From Paracoccaceae bacterium (GTDB taxonomy: Bacteria > Pseudomonadota > Alphaproteobacteria > Rhodobacterales > Rhodobacteraceae), in the NCBI GenBank assembly GCA_024642725.1, contig JAHEAO010000023.1, positions 1 through 47,096 on the forward strand: a stretch of DNA of 47,096 bases, read 5' to 3'. The translations under genes and the position numbers were made by a program. Each line of letters opens with the position of its first letter. Within the stretch, counting starts at the first letter, position 1. Positions 8,192 to 18,399 of this stretch are shown here, piece by piece. The notes beneath the pieces are model-generated. The model saw nothing but the letters and a program-made list of their open reading frames with translations, was not told the DNA's origin and did no database searches.

Positions 8192-9760
8192 TTATTGCGC
8201 CAGCAGCGCTGCAGATACCGGTGCAAGGGCGACCGTCGCGGCCCGGTTGCCAAGGCCCCATTCCAAGAGCGCGGCAAGGGTTTCCGGCCTCGCGTGTCCC
8301 ACAAGAATCACGCCGGTCTGCTGTCCGGCCCTGAACGCCGCCTGATCCAGAAACCGCTGGATCGCGGCCCCGTTCTGGCCATCGTTGTCGAATTCCCGGA
8401 ACACGAGTTTCGCCGGAACCCCTTCGCGGCTGGCCACCTGGGTCGCGGCATTCAGCCCCTTGGAATAGGTGATCATCCCGAGGCCATCGGCCCCCAGTAT
8501 TTCGGCCACCTGTCGGGCGACCTGCCGACTTGACTGAAAGGCCGAGGCCTTGGTGTCCATCACCGCCACGACCTCTGGCATCCGCGCCAGGTAGGTCTCG
8601 AACGACACCTCGACATCCTGCGGCGCGGCGCCGTCGGGCAACGGCGTCATTGCCACTACCTCAAGCCCGGCCGCGCGATACGCCGCCATCGCCTCGGCTG
8701 CATCTGTCCGCGACGCATCGACGGCATAGCTGACGGGAAACGGAAATCCCGCCAGTTCCTCGGCGCTCGGTCGCGGTCCGCCTTCGTCGATCAGCAGAAT
8801 CGCCATGGTCGGGCGATTGTCCGGGTTTTCGAAGGCTGCGCCGAACCGCGCAATCGCGGGTCCCGTTGCCTCACCCCCGGCATCCGGTTGCAGTGCGGTT
8901 TCAACTTCAGGTGTGGCCGCTTCGGTCTCGCCGCCGATCGTCGGCAGCCGGTTTACCTTAACTTCCGGCGCCAGATTGGCGATATCGCTGTCACCTTCCA
9001 GCGTGCCAACCGGTTCCAACTCCTGCGGGGCCGCTGGGTCCGGCTGCGGTTCCGGCTGTTGTTCCGGCTCTGCGGAAGGCTCTGCGACTGCGATCTCGTC
9101 CGGCTCCGGCTCTGCTGCCGGCGGGCTTTCGGGGGCGGCCCCGGCCTCCGGAGCCTGCTCGGCCATGGGCGCTGCAGGTACGGCGGCCGCGCTCTCGGTC
9201 GATGAGGGCGCCGCATCGGGCTTGATGGCAGGCACACCGTCGCTGCTTTCCAGCGGCGCGGCCGGGGCCTCTGGTTCGACCACGATCGGCTGTGTGAATT
9301 CAGGGATCTTCGCGGTTTCGGCGACACTGGGCGCGGCATCCTGATCCGAAGCGGCCGGCGCTTGTCCGGATGCGGTCACCCGCGCGGGGCTGTCGACCGT
9401 TCCCGGGGCGGCAGGCGCGTCACCGGTGCCCGGCGGCTGCGGCGCCTGCGCAACATCGGTGGCTTCCGGTGCCGCAACCGGGGCGGTATCGGCCTGCGGC
9501 GCGGCATCCGCCGCATCGCTCGCAGGGTCTGGCGTGGCCGCAGCGGGGGCCTGCGCAGGCTCCGGCGCGGTCGTTTCCGCGGGAAGCGGTGCCGTATTGT
9601 CCTGCAGCGGTTCCACGCTGACCGCTTCCGGGGCGTTGACCGCCACCTCGTCAGGCGCGTTCAGCACCTCGACCATGCCACTCATCTGCGATGCCATCCA
9701 GACAAGCATAAGCGATAGAATGCTGCCCCAGATCAGACCCGATATAAATCCGCGCCCCAA
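8192..9760 (-). CDS. Divergent polysaccharide deacetylase family protein with long low-complexity linker
   Basis: The C-terminal about 200 residues (from RPTMAILLIDEGG) match the divergent polysaccharide deacetylase family (COG2861/DUF610), a periplasmic NodB-like fold of unsettled activity; LILVGHARPETL-like closing motifs are present near the end. One N-terminal membrane anchor (about residues 6-26) is followed by some 285 residues rich in Ala, Pro, Glu and Asp, likely a disordered spacer across the periplasm. I placed the start at TTG 9760, preceded by GGAGG (9770-9774) nine bases away; the reading frame stays open to a GTG at 9862 but that stretch lacks protein-like character. The gene converges on trpE and is divergent from trpG. 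Confidence 0.8.
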   Translation of the reverse strand: MGRGFISGLIWGSILSLMLVWMASQMSGMVEVLNAPDEVAVNAPEAVSVEPLQDNTAPLPAETTAPEPAQAPAAATPDPASDAADAAPQADTAPVAAPEATDVAQAPQPPGTGDAPAAPGTVDSPARVTASGQAPAASDQDAAPSVAETAKIPEFTQPIVVEPEAPAAPLESSDGVPAIKPDAAPSSTESAAAVPAAPMAEQAPEAGAAPESPPAAEPEPDEIAVAEPSAEPEQQPEPQPDPAAPQELEPVGTLEGDSDIANLAPEVKVNRLPTIGGETEAATPEVETALQPDAGGEATGPAIARFGAAFENPDNRPTMAILLIDEGGPRPSAEELAGFPFPVSYAVDASRTDAAEAMAAYRAAGLEVVAMTPLPDGAAPQDVEVSFETYLARMPEVVAVMDTKASAFQSSRQVARQVAEILGADGLGMITYSKGLNAATQVASREGVPAKLVFREFDNDGQNGAAIQRFLDQAAFRAGQQTGVILVGHARPETLAALLEWGLGNRAATVALAPVSAALLAQ

Positions 9761-9885
9761 ACCTCGAATCCTCCGTCTCGATACCTGCCATTTTTTCCCG
9801 GATGTCTTGACCCCGGGTGCTGCCTGTTGAACATGTATAACGCGACACTTCCAAGGGTTCACCCCCTTTTGCCGGAGCCGGACCC

Positions 9886-10467
9886 ATGCTGCTTATGATC
9901 GATAACTACGACAGCTTTACTTACAATCTGGTTCACTATCTCGGTGAATTAGGGGCAGAGGTCGTCGTTAAGCGCAATGATGCGCTCGATGTGCAACAGG
10001 CAATGGCGCTTCACCCAAGCGCAATCTTGCTGTCGCCGGGCCCTTGCGACCCCGATCAGGCCGGTATTTGCCTCGCGCTGACCCAGGCTGCGGCGGAAAC
10101 CCGCACACCGCTTCTGGGCGTCTGCCTCGGCCACCAGACGATCGGGCAGGCGTTCGGAGGCAAGGTCGTTCGCTGCCACGAGATCGTGCATGGCAAGATG
10201 GGCCAGATTCGGCATCAGGGCAAAGGCGTCTTCGCCGGACTGCCGTCGCCTTTCGCGGCGACGCGCTATCACTCCCTGGTCGTTGACCGGGAAAGCCTCC
10301 CGGATTGCCTTGAAGTCACCGCAGAGCTTGAAGATGGCACGATCATGGGCCTGCAACACCGGTCCCTGCCCATTCACGGCGTGCAATTCCACCCCGAATC
10401 GATTGCCTCCGAACACGGCCACCAACTGTTGCAGAACTTCCTCGACACCGCGAAAGTACCGGCATGA
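9886..10467 (+). CDS. trpG: Anthranilate synthase glutamine amidotransferase subunit TrpG
   Basis: TrpG hydrolyses glutamine and passes ammonia to TrpE. The 193-residue class I amidotransferase carries the triad: C80 in GVCLGHQ, H169 and E171 in FHPES. It opens with [19 protein letters not shown], typical of TrpG/PabA. A TrpG may also serve p-aminobenzoate synthase; the context with trpD and trpC favours tryptophan. It begins the trpGDC run from its own promoter region (9761-9885), shared with the divergent deacetylase gene. Its stop overlaps the trpD start as ATGA. Confidence 0.95.
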   Translation: MLLMIDNYDSFTYNLVHYLGELGAEVVVKRNDALDVQQAMALHPSAILLSPGPCDPDQAGICLALTQAAAETRTPLLGVCLGHQTIGQAFGGKVVRCHEIVHGKMGQIRHQGKGVFAGLPSPFAATRYHSLVVDRESLPDCLEVTAELEDGTIMGLQHRSLPIHGVQFHPESIASEHGHQLLQNFLDTAKVPA

Positions 10468-11483
10468 GCGATGACCTGAAGCCGATGATCGCCGCCGCCG
10501 CCGACCGCGCGCTCACCCGCGCCGAGGCGACAGCCGCCTTCGAGATTCTCTTCGAAGGCCAGGCGACGCCCAGCCAGATTGGCGGCTTCCTGATGGCGCT
10601 GCGCACGCGGGGCGAGACGGTCGATGAATTCGCCGCCGCGGCCGCCGTGATGCGGGCCAAATGCAACAAGGTGCGCGCACCGCATGACGCGATGGACATC
10701 GTCGGCACCGGCGGGTCCGGCAAGCCGACCCTGCAAATCTCGACCGCCACGGCCTTTACCGTCGCGGGCGCGGGCGTGCCGGTCGCCAAGCACGGCAACC
10801 GCAAACTTTCTTCGAACTCCGGTGCCGCCGATGCGCTTGCCATGAACGGGATCGAAGTCATGGTCGGACCGGAGGTGGTCGAAAAAGCGCTGGCCGGCGC
10901 CGGAATCGCCTTCATGATGGCGCCCATGCACCATCCCGCGATGAAGCACGTGATGCCCAGCCGAATCGAACTTGGAACCCGCACCATCTTCAATATCCTC
11001 GGACCGATGACCAACCCCGCCGGCGTGAAACGCCAGTTGACGGGCACCTTCAGCCGCGACCTTATTCGACCGATGGCCGAGACTCTGGGTCAACTGGGCA
11101 GCGAGAAGGCCTGGCTTGTTCACGGTTCCGACGGCACCGACGAGATCACGATCACCGGCATCAGCTGGATCGCCGCGCTTGAGGACGGCAAGGTCAGCGA
11201 ACGCGAAATCCACCCCGAAGAAGCCGGCCTGCCGACCCATCCGTTCGAAGCAATCACCGGCGGTACGCCCGAGGAAAACGGCAAGGCCCTTGCCGCCGTC
11301 CTTGGTGGCGCACCCGGCGCTTACCGTGACGCGGTGCTCTTGAACGCGGCCGGTGCGCTGGTCATCGCCGACCGCGCGGCATCATTGACAGAAGGCGTTG
11401 AAATCGCGGCCGAAAGCCTCGATTCCGGGCGTGCTCTGGAAAAACTCAAACGTCTGGCCAGCATCACCAGTGCCGTCGCCTGA
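10464..11483 (+). CDS. trpD: Anthranilate phosphoribosyltransferase TrpD
   Basis: TrpD joins anthranilate to PRPP, the second step of tryptophan synthesis. The 339-residue protein is family length. An N-terminal helical domain ([31 protein letters not shown]) precedes the PRPP glycine loop [18 protein letters not shown], then [17 protein letters not shown] and the later [10 protein letters not shown]. The start overlaps trpG by four bases (ATGA), a sign of translational coupling. Confidence 0.96.
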   Translation: MSDDLKPMIAAAADRALTRAEATAAFEILFEGQATPSQIGGFLMALRTRGETVDEFAAAAAVMRAKCNKVRAPHDAMDIVGTGGSGKPTLQISTATAFTVAGAGVPVAKHGNRKLSSNSGAADALAMNGIEVMVGPEVVEKALAGAGIAFMMAPMHHPAMKHVMPSRIELGTRTIFNILGPMTNPAGVKRQLTGTFSRDLIRPMAETLGQLGSEKAWLVHGSDGTDEITITGISWIAALEDGKVSEREIHPEEAGLPTHPFEAITGGTPEENGKALAAVLGGAPGAYRDAVLLNAAGALVIADRAASLTEGVEIAAESLDSGRALEKLKRLASITSAVA

Positions 11484-11573
11484 TCCGCGACTGCCGCGGT
11501 GCGCCCCAAGGCGCCGCTTCTTCTGCCCCGCCCAAGACTTCCCTTCCCCCCCAAGTCAGGCTATCCAAACCGC

Positions 11574-12386
11574 ATGACAACCGTTCTTGACAAGATCAAA
11601 GCCTACAAGCTGGAAGAAATCGCAGCCGCGAAATCCGCCATCCCGCTGGCCGATGTCGAAGCCCGCGCGCGCGACGCCGGGACGACCCGCGGCTTTGTCG
11701 AAGCGCTTTCCAGCGCTGCACGGGCCGGCTACGGGCTGATCGCCGAGATCAAGAAGGCAAGCCCGTCCAAGGGCCTGATCCGCGCCGATTTCGACCCTGC
11801 GGCCCTTGCAAGGGCCTACGAGGACGGCGGCGCCACCTGCCTGTCCGTCCTGACCGACACGCCCAGCTTTCAGGGAGCGCCGGAATTTCTGACCGCGGCG
11901 CGCAATGCCGTACACCTTCCGGTCCTGCGCAAGGACTTCATGTACGACACCTATCAAGTGGCAGAGGCGCGGGCGCTCGGGGCGGACTGTATCCTGATCA
12001 TCCTTGCCTCCGTCAGCGATGCACAAGCCGCCGAGCTTGAAGCCGCTGCTCAGGCTTGGGACATGGATGTCCTGATCGAAGTCCACGATGAGACCGAACT
12101 GGAGCGCGCCACGCTTCTCAGTTCGCCACTTCTTGGGATAAATAACAGAAATCTCAAGACCTTCGAGACCGATCTTGATACGACAAGACGACTGGCCAAG
12201 CTTGCCCCGACGGATCGCATTCTGGTGTCGGAAAGCGGCCTCGACAGCCCCGACGATTTGGCTGATCTTGCCCGATACGGCGCAAGGGTCTTCCTGATCG
12301 GGGAAAGCCTGATGCGTCAGGCCGACGTCGCCGCCGCGACGCGCCAGCTGCTCGCCAGGCCGTTGAACTCCGGCGGGGGGCATTGA
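11574..12386 (+). CDS. trpC: Indole-3-glycerol phosphate synthase TrpC
   Basis: TrpC closes the indole ring by decarboxylating carboxyphenylaminodeoxyribulose phosphate. The 270-residue (beta/alpha)8 barrel shows [15 protein letters not shown] (catalytic lysine loop), [49 protein letters not shown], and [11 protein letters not shown] near the phosphate site. It is monofunctional, not fused to TrpF. I used the ATG at 11574; the upstream open frame is proline-rich and not family-like. It lies 90 bases after trpD, and its TGA shares one base with the moaC ATG (TGATG). Confidence 0.96.
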   Translation: MTTVLDKIKAYKLEEIAAAKSAIPLADVEARARDAGTTRGFVEALSSAARAGYGLIAEIKKASPSKGLIRADFDPAALARAYEDGGATCLSVLTDTPSFQGAPEFLTAARNAVHLPVLRKDFMYDTYQVAEARALGADCILIILASVSDAQAAELEAAAQAWDMDVLIEVHDETELERATLLSSPLLGINNRNLKTFETDLDTTRRLAKLAPTDRILVSESGLDSPDDLADLARYGARVFLIGESLMRQADVAAATRQLLARPLNSGGGH

Positions 12387-12862
12387 TGGCCGGCCTGACG
12401 CATTTCGACGCCAAGGGCTCGGCCCATATGGTGGACGTCTCCGACAAGGCCGTTACAGCACGCGTCGCCGTCGCCACTGGCTGCATCAAGATGGCCCGTG
12501 AAACCCTTGATTTAATTATCGAAGGGCAAGCGAAGAAAGGTGACGTACTGGGCGTCGCGAGACTTGCCGGGATCATGGGTGCAAAGAAGACCGCCGAATT
12601 GATTCCGCTCTGCCATCCGCTGCCGATCACCAAGGTTGCCTTGGACCTTACGCCCGATCCGGCGCTGCCCGGAGTCCAAGTGCAGGCGACCGTCAAGACG
12701 ACCGGTCAGACCGGGGTCGAAATGGAAGCGCTGACCGCTGTCTCCGTCGCCTGCCTGACGGTCTATGACATGGTCAAGGCCGTGGACAAGGCCATGGTCA
12801 TCGGAGAGATCCACGTGACCCTGAAAGATGGCGGTAAATCAGGGCGTTACGAGGCGGAGTGA
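12386..12862 (+). CDS. moaC: Cyclic pyranopterin monophosphate synthase MoaC
   Basis: MoaC turns the MoaA product into cyclic pyranopterin monophosphate, the first stable precursor of molybdenum cofactor. The 158-residue protein shows the family blocks [30 protein letters not shown], and [27 protein letters not shown] with the closing GGKSG. The start is the ATG that shares the last base of the trpC stop. It overlaps moeA by one base in the same way. The trp-moa linkage joins two unrelated pathways in one transcript. Confidence 0.96.
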   Translation: MAGLTHFDAKGSAHMVDVSDKAVTARVAVATGCIKMARETLDLIIEGQAKKGDVLGVARLAGIMGAKKTAELIPLCHPLPITKVALDLTPDPALPGVQVQATVKTTGQTGVEMEALTAVSVACLTVYDMVKAVDKAMVIGEIHVTLKDGGKSGRYEAE

Positions 12863-14034
12863 TGATAACCGTCGATCAGGCTCTGGACCGGATATTCGAC
12901 CTGTTGCCGATCCTGCCGGCCGAACCCATAGAGCTTTCCGAGGCCGCCGGCCGGGTGCTTGCCGCCCCCGCCGAGGCCAGCCGCGATCAGCCGCCCTTTG
13001 CCGCCTCCGCCATGGACGGCTACGCCCTGCACACAGACGATGCCGTGCCCGGCTCCAGCCTGACTGTCATCGGAGAATCCGCAGCCGGTCATGCCTTTTC
13101 CGGTCGTCTGGACCGAGGCGAAACGGTTCGCATCTTTACCGGAGCCCCGATCCCGGAAGGTGCGGACCGGGTTGTCATTCAGGAGGACGTTACCCGCGCC
13201 GGGGACCGGATCACAATTGGCGACAAACTCGACCCCCAGTCGAACATCCGCCCCGCAGGGGCCGATTTCCGAAAAGGCACCCGACTGGCCGCGCCGCGCC
13301 GCCTGTCACCGTCCGATCTCGCCCTTCTCGCCTCGATGAACATTCCCGTGGTGCAGGTCACGCGCCGGCCCGTTGTCGCGCTGATCGCCACGGGTGACGA
13401 ACTGGTCATGCCCGGAGAAAACCCGGGTCCCGACCAGATCATCGCGTCCAATGCCTTCGGGCTGAAAGCGCTGGCCGAGGCCGAAGGTGCATTAGTGCGG
13501 CTGCTTCCGATCGCGCGGGATACCGAAGCCTCGCTCAGGACGGCGTTCGAACTGGCAGAGGGGGCTGACCTGATCGTGACAATCGGTGGCGCCTCGGTTG
13601 GCGATCACGACATCGTCGCTGATGTCGCCGCCCAGATGGGGATGCAGCAATCCTTCTACAAGGTCGCCATGCGTCCGGGCAAACCGCTGATGGCCGGTCG
13701 GCTGGGCGGGGCGGCGATGATCGGACTGCCGGGCAACCCGGTTTCGGCAATGGTCTGCGGCAAGATCTTTCTGGCCCCGGCACTGCGGGCGCTGCTGGGC
13801 CTCGGACGTGCCGCAGCCCCCCGGCAACGCGCCGTACTTGCCTGTGACTTAGCGGCCAACGGCCCCAGAGAGCATTACATGCGCTCCCACCTCGATACAG
13901 GTCGCATCACCCCGCACAGCCGGCAGGACAGCGCCTTGCTGACGGTTCTGGCGGACGCGAACGCGCTTCTGGTTCGGCCCGTCGGCGACGCCGCTCGCGC
14001 TGCAGGGTCAGAAGTCGACTGCATTCTCCTTTAA
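12862..14034 (+). CDS. moeA: Molybdopterin molybdenumtransferase MoeA
   Basis: MoeA inserts molybdate into adenylylated molybdopterin to complete the cofactor. The 390-residue protein has the expected four-domain layout: DQPPFAASAMDGYAL near the start, FTGAPIPEGADRVVIQED, the MoCF-fold segment with ALIATGDELVMPGE and TIGGASVGDHD, and GLPGNPVSAMVC, then the C-terminal beta-barrel. The start used is the ATG sharing a base with the moaC stop. lexA follows 90 bases downstream but has its own promoter. Confidence 0.95.
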   Translation: MITVDQALDRIFDLLPILPAEPIELSEAAGRVLAAPAEASRDQPPFAASAMDGYALHTDDAVPGSSLTVIGESAAGHAFSGRLDRGETVRIFTGAPIPEGADRVVIQEDVTRAGDRITIGDKLDPQSNIRPAGADFRKGTRLAAPRRLSPSDLALLASMNIPVVQVTRRPVVALIATGDELVMPGENPGPDQIIASNAFGLKALAEAEGALVRLLPIARDTEASLRTAFELAEGADLIVTIGGASVGDHDIVADVAAQMGMQQSFYKVAMRPGKPLMAGRLGGAAMIGLPGNPVSAMVCGKIFLAPALRALLGLGRAAAPRQRAVLACDLAANGPREHYMRSHLDTGRITPHSRQDSALLTVLADANALLVRPVGDAARAAGSEVDCILL

Positions 14035-14044
14035 CGCGAGTGCG

Positions 14045-14084
14045 TTGACACGTAACGGGAACATGGATAGAACATAACCTGAAC
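14045..14084 (+). promoter_or_regulatory. lexA promoter with two overlapping LexA (SOS) boxes
   Basis: TTGACA at 14045-14050 is a perfect -35, with TAGAAC at 14068-14073 as a plausible -10 (17-base spacer). GAAC occurs at 14059-14062, 14070-14073 and 14081-14084, each separated by exactly seven bases. GAAC-N7-GAAC is the reverse complement of the alphaproteobacterial SOS box GTTC-N7-GTTC. Three half-sites give two overlapping boxes covering the -10, consistent with LexA repressing its own gene. Confidence 0.85.
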
Positions 14085-14124
14085 GCCCGGCAAAGGGCGA
14101 TCCCAAAGCGGGAAGGTGCGAGCA

Positions 14125-14811
14125 ATGCTGACCAAGAAACAACTGGAACTGCTGAAATTCATCGACAAGCGCATTCAGCGCGACGGCGTCCCCCCATCGT
14201 TCGACGAAATGAAAGAGGCGCTGGACCTCAGGTCCAAATCCGGAATTCATCGCCTGATCACCGCTTTGGAAGAGCGCGGCTTCATTCGCCGTCTGGCGCA
14301 CCGGGCGCGGGCGCTCGAAATCGTCAAGCTGCCGGATGCGATGGACAAGACGCCCGGCTTCACGCCCCGCGTGATCGAAGGTGATCGCAGCATGCCGCCG
14401 AGGCATGCGATGCCGGTCGAAGCGCAGGCGATCGAGTTGCCCGTCATGGGACGGATCGCCGCCGGCGTGCCGATCGAGGCGATCAGCGAGGTATCGCACA
14501 ATGTTGCGGTTCCCGGCTCCATGCTGTCGGGCTCCGGCCATCACTACGCGCTTGAGGTCAAGGGTGACTCGATGATTGACGCCGGGATCAACGATGGCGA
14601 TGTCGTCGTGATCCGCGAAACCTCCACCGCCGACAATGGCGATATCGTCGTCGCCCTCGTCGAAGGCCATGAGGCGACGCTGAAGCGCTTCCGCCGCAAG
14701 GGCAGCGCCATCGCGCTGGAAGCCGCAAACCCGGCCTACGAAACACGGGTATTCCGGGATGACCAGGTCAAGGTTCAGGGTCGTCTGGTCGGGCTTATCC
14801 GGACCTACTGA
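14125..14811 (+). CDS. lexA: LexA, SOS-response repressor
   Basis: LexA represses DNA-damage genes and cleaves itself when RecA filaments form. The 228-residue protein has a winged-helix domain ([17 protein letters not shown] through [21 protein letters not shown]) and a C-terminal S24-type protease domain. The scissile bond is A113-G114 in RIAAGVP. The catalytic dyad is S149 (GDSMIDAGI) and K187 (ATLKRF). I used the ATG at 14125, eight bases after GGAAGG. The last seven bases overlap the end of comEC on the other strand. Confidence 0.97.
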   Translation: MLTKKQLELLKFIDKRIQRDGVPPSFDEMKEALDLRSKSGIHRLITALEERGFIRRLAHRARALEIVKLPDAMDKTPGFTPRVIEGDRSMPPRHAMPVEAQAIELPVMGRIAAGVPIEAISEVSHNVAVPGSMLSGSGHHYALEVKGDSMIDAGINDGDVVVIRETSTADNGDIVVALVEGHEATLKRFRRKGSAIALEAANPAYETRVFRDDQVKVQGRLVGLIRTY

Positions 14812-16859
14812 CGCGCGCCCGGCCTGTTCCACAACCGATCACCGGCCTGCTGCCTTGCACTGACAAGCCGCAGGCCGTTTTCGTCAGGAAACAGGGCAAC
14901 CGCGCCCAGCGTCGCCAGCACCTTTCGGTCCAGCACCTGACAAGGCGCCTTTGCAGGCAATTCGCCGGACAGGATCACCAGCGACGCGCTCTGGCAGGCC
15001 GCGCCGACGCGCTCCGCCGCCCCCCGACCTGACAGATGCACAAGCGGTTGCCCGGCGGCCTGGAACAGCAGGCTCCCCTTGACCCCGGCAAACGCCGCCC
15101 GGGCGAAAGCGCTGTCCTGCGCCGCTCCGTCACCGTCGTTTTCCAACCAGCTCAGCGCGGCAAAACTTTCGCCCCGGGCCTTGTTCAGCGCCCTGCCCTC
15201 TGTCGTCAGCACTCCGACCAGCCCGCCCGTTTCCGAGATCAGCACCGCGGGCCGCTCGACCCCCGCCCAGATCGCCAGCGCAAGGGCCGCCGGCGCAAGC
15301 CCCGCCCAGCGTGCACGGCCGCGCCACAGGATCAGCCACAGCATGCCCAGCGACAACAGCGGCAGGACGGCGGCAGGCGGGGTCGTCACATAACTTACCG
15401 CCCCCTCCAACCCGGAAACGCGATGCGCGACCCCGAGGATCCAGTGGATGGCCGGCCGCATGAGCGCCAGCCCGAACCAGCCAAGACCCACCGGGGCAAG
15501 ACAGGCGGCCAGCACCGCGCCGGGCATGACGATCAGCCCCATCAGCGGGACCGACAACAGGTTCGCCAGAAGCCCGTAATCCGCGATCCTGTTGAAATGC
15601 GCCGCCGCGACCGGTGCGGTCGCCAGCCCCGCGACCGCCGACGAGATCACCACCGCCATAACGGGCCGCATCCAGCGCGGCGGAGACCAGCCCCGCCAGT
15701 TCCGCATGGCACCGAAAACCGCAACCAAGGCGGTTGTGGCGGCGAAGGACATCTGGAACCCCGGCTCGGCCAGCACCTCGGGTCGGAAAATCAGGATGAT
15801 GACCGCCGCCATCGCCACCGCGCGCAGGGTCACGGCGCGACGGTCAAAGAGCACGGCCACAAACATCACCGCGACCATGACAAAGGCGCGCTCTGTCGCG
15901 ACATTGCCGCCCGACAGCGCAAGATAAAAGGCCCCCGCAAGCAGCGCCGCAACAGCGGCCCATTTGCGGATCGGATAGCGCAGCGCGACGCGCGGCGACA
16001 GCGCCAGCATGTAGCGAAGCGACGCGTAAACGAACCCCGTCAGCAGCCCCATATGCAGCCCCGAAATCGCCAGAAGATGCGACAGGTTCGACCGGCGCAG
16101 GTCCTCGGTCGTGGCCTTGCTCATGCCGGACCGGTCGCCGGTCATCAAAGCGGCGGCAAATGCCCCGTCCTCGCCCGGCACCGCCGCCTGAACCGCCGCC
16201 GAAATGCGCATCCGAAGCCGGTGCAGCGCCAACCCCGCGGCCCCGTCCCGCGCCGGATAGAGCGCCAGCACCGGGGTGCGGGTGTAGCCGACGGCCCCCA
16301 GCCCGTCGAACCACGCCTGCCGCTGAAAATCGAAGCCGCCCGGTTCGACGGGTCCGGACGGCGGCGACAGATGGCCGGTCAGGATGACCGTCAGACCCGG
16401 CTCCGGCTTAATGAATCCCTGTTGCCCATGCATGGAAACGCGGATGCGGGTGGGCGTCCGGGCCGGGTCCATATCGCGCAGCACGACGCGGTCAAGCGTC
16501 AGCCGGACCGCATCGGAGACGGACCGGTCGACGTTGACGATACGCCCCTCAATCGGGCCGTAATAGCGATAGGCAAGAACCGGCTCTGCCACCAGATGCG
16601 CCCGCGCGCCGGCAATCCCCGCCCCAAGCGCCGCCAACGCCAGCACCGCAAAGATCGGCCGCATGGGTTCGGGCAGCCGCGGGATCAGGACGGCAAGCGC
16701 AACCGCCGCCAGCGCCAGCCCGCCGTAGAAGGTCAATCCGGGTTCCGCCGGCAATGCGAAATATCCCCCGATGCCCAGCGACAGCGCCAGCGGCACGAAG
16801 CCGAAGAGATGCCCACGCTGTGCCTGCAAACCTGCCGCGATATACGCGATGGGGGCCAC
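14805..16859 (-). CDS. comEC: ComEC/Rec2 family DNA-uptake channel
   Basis: ComEC forms the inner-membrane channel that takes in single-stranded DNA during natural transformation; in Rhodobacter capsulatus com functions are also needed to receive GTA DNA. The 684-residue protein has an N-terminal DUF4131-like part with two or three membrane segments and a soluble beta domain (about 100-190). The multi-pass competence domain then begins around the hallmark [10 protein letters not shown] (about 262-271) and GNVATERAF. The C-terminal about 150 residues sit where many ComEC proteins have a metallo-beta-lactamase domain, but I see no HxHxDH motif. A GTG start at 16859 is used. It converges on lexA with a seven-base overlap. 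Confidence 0.9.
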   Translation of the reverse strand: MAPIAYIAAGLQAQRGHLFGFVPLALSLGIGGYFALPAEPGLTFYGGLALAAVALAVLIPRLPEPMRPIFAVLALAALGAGIAGARAHLVAEPVLAYRYYGPIEGRIVNVDRSVSDAVRLTLDRVVLRDMDPARTPTRIRVSMHGQQGFIKPEPGLTVILTGHLSPPSGPVEPGGFDFQRQAWFDGLGAVGYTRTPVLALYPARDGAAGLALHRLRMRISAAVQAAVPGEDGAFAAALMTGDRSGMSKATTEDLRRSNLSHLLAISGLHMGLLTGFVYASLRYMLALSPRVALRYPIRKWAAVAALLAGAFYLALSGGNVATERAFVMVAVMFVAVLFDRRAVTLRAVAMAAVIILIFRPEVLAEPGFQMSFAATTALVAVFGAMRNWRGWSPPRWMRPVMAVVISSAVAGLATAPVAAAHFNRIADYGLLANLLSVPLMGLIVMPGAVLAACLAPVGLGWFGLALMRPAIHWILGVAHRVSGLEGAVSYVTTPPAAVLPLLSLGMLWLILWRGRARWAGLAPAALALAIWAGVERPAVLISETGGLVGVLTTEGRALNKARGESFAALSWLENDGDGAAQDSAFARAAFAGVKGSLLFQAAGQPLVHLSGRGAAERVGAACQSASLVILSGELPAKAPCQVLDRKVLATLGAVALFPDENGLRLVSARQQAGDRLWNRPGARQ

Positions 16860-16879
16860 CCTTGTTCTCTTTCATCCGA

Positions 16880-16907
16880 TTGACTAGACCACCCGGAACG
16901 CTATCGC
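16880..16907 (+). promoter_or_regulatory. Possible gltX promoter
   Basis: TTGACT at 16880-16885 followed after 16 bases by TATCGC at 16902-16907 is a reasonable sigma-70 type promoter about 30 bases ahead of the gltX ATG, in the 76-base gap to the divergent comEC. The -10 match is only moderate. Confidence 0.4.
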
Positions 16908-16935
16908 TCCTTTGGTTTCGAGAAAGTTAACTGCC

Positions 16936-18339
16936 ATGTCCGACCACCCGGTTGTCACCCGTTTCGCGCCCTCCCCGACCGGCTACCTGCACATTGGCGG
17001 CGCGCGCACGGCACTTTTCAACTGGCTCTACGCGCGCGGACGCGGCGGCAAGTTCCTGCTCCGGATCGAAGATACGGACCGCGCCCGTTCGACCCCCGAA
17101 GCGACAAGCGCGATCTTTCGCGGCCTGAAATGGCTCGGGCTGGACTGGGACGGCGAACCGACCAGCCAGTTTGCGGGCATGGCCCGGCACGCCGAGGTCG
17201 CGCATGAAATGCTGTCCAGAGGTGCGGCCTATAAATGCTATTCGACCCAGGACGAAATTCAGGTCTTTCGTGAGGCCGCCCGCGCCGAGGGCCGCTCGAC
17301 GCTGTTTCGCTCGCCGTGGCGTGATGCCGATCCCGCCACGCATCCGGACACGCCCTATGCGATCCGCGTGAAAGCCCCCGAAGACGGCGAGACCGTCATC
17401 GAGGACCGGGTTCAGGGCAATGTCACGATCCGCAACAGCGAACTCGATGACATGATCTGTTTACGCTCCGATGGTACACCCACCTATATGCTGGCCGTGG
17501 TTGTCGATGATCATGACATGGGTGTTACCCATGTGATCCGGGGGGATGACCACCTGAACAATGCCGCGCGCCAGATGCTGGTCTACCGCGCCATGGGCTG
17601 GGATGTGCCGGTCTGGGCGCATATCCCCCTGATCCACGGCGAGGATGGCAAGAAACTCTCGAAGCGGCACGGTGCGACCGGAACCGAAGACTACCAGAAG
17701 ATGGGCTACCCGGCAGCCGGCATGCGCAACTATCTGGCCCGACTCGGCTGGTCCCATGGCGACGACGAATTTTTCACCGACGCGCAGGCGAAGGAATGGT
17801 TCGATCTGGATGGAATCGGCAAGGCGCCGGCGCGTTTCGACACCAAGAAGCTCGAAAATCTGTGCGGCCAGCACATCGCCGTAATGGACGATGCTGCACT
17901 CGTAGCGGAAATCGATGAATTTTTGGCCGCGACCGGGCAGGACCCGCTGTCCGACAGGCAGAGAGACGGTTTGACACAGGCCATGTTCTGCCTGAAGGAA
18001 AGGTCAAAGACCTTCCCTCAACTTATTGATAAAGCATATTTTATTCTGACTGAACGCCCCATAGTTCCGGACGAGAAATCAGCCGGGGCGCTGGATGCGG
18101 TATCCCGTCGTATACTGTCAGAATTGACGCCGCAGCTGCAAAATGCTAGCTGGAACCGCGATACTCTGGAGGCTGTTGTTGCTTCGGTGGCCGAAGCCAA
18201 TGACACCAAGCTCGGCAAGCTCGCCGCACCGCTCAGGGCAGCACTTGCCGGACGCTCGGTTTCCCCCAGCGTTTTCGACATGATGCTCGTCCTTGGCCGC
18301 GAGGAAACGCTCGCCCGGCTCAAGGATGTTCAGGGGTAA
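16936..18339 (+). CDS. gltX: Glutamyl-tRNA synthetase GltX
   Basis: GltX charges tRNA(Glu) (in many alphaproteobacteria also tRNA(Gln), later amidated by GatCAB). The 467-residue class I synthetase shows the HIGH-type motif in [16 protein letters not shown] and the KMSKS-type motif in [10 protein letters not shown], with [10 protein letters not shown] after the first. The C-terminal helical anticodon-binding region is complete, so this is not the shorter GluQ-type tRNA modifier. I used the ATG at 16936 because the family start is at TRFAPSPTG. gltA lies 60 bases downstream. Confidence 0.96.
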   Translation: MSDHPVVTRFAPSPTGYLHIGGARTALFNWLYARGRGGKFLLRIEDTDRARSTPEATSAIFRGLKWLGLDWDGEPTSQFAGMARHAEVAHEMLSRGAAYKCYSTQDEIQVFREAARAEGRSTLFRSPWRDADPATHPDTPYAIRVKAPEDGETVIEDRVQGNVTIRNSELDDMICLRSDGTPTYMLAVVVDDHDMGVTHVIRGDDHLNNAARQMLVYRAMGWDVPVWAHIPLIHGEDGKKLSKRHGATGTEDYQKMGYPAAGMRNYLARLGWSHGDDEFFTDAQAKEWFDLDGIGKAPARFDTKKLENLCGQHIAVMDDAALVAEIDEFLAATGQDPLSDRQRDGLTQAMFCLKERSKTFPQLIDKAYFILTERPIVPDEKSAGALDAVSRRILSELTPQLQNASWNRDTLEAVVASVAEANDTKLGKLAAPLRAALAGRSVSPSVFDMMLVLGREETLARLKDVQG

Positions 18340-18399
18340 ATCCCTGATCCAAATGCGGCCGCCCCATCCGGGGACGGTCGAACCAACAAGGGGATGAAC

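Noticed and set aside
9651-9887. A 78-codon frame overlapping the deacetylase start region
   Set aside because: It has no protein-like features and lies in a different frame across the deacetylase anchor and its promoter.
15036-16883. A 615-codon open frame opposite comEC, and similar long frames opposite trpE (6669-8012), gltX/gltA (18118-19824) and iorAB (30367-31965)
   Set aside because: High third-position GC suppresses antisense stops. Their products are arginine- and histidine-rich without motifs, and the sense frames are clear known proteins.
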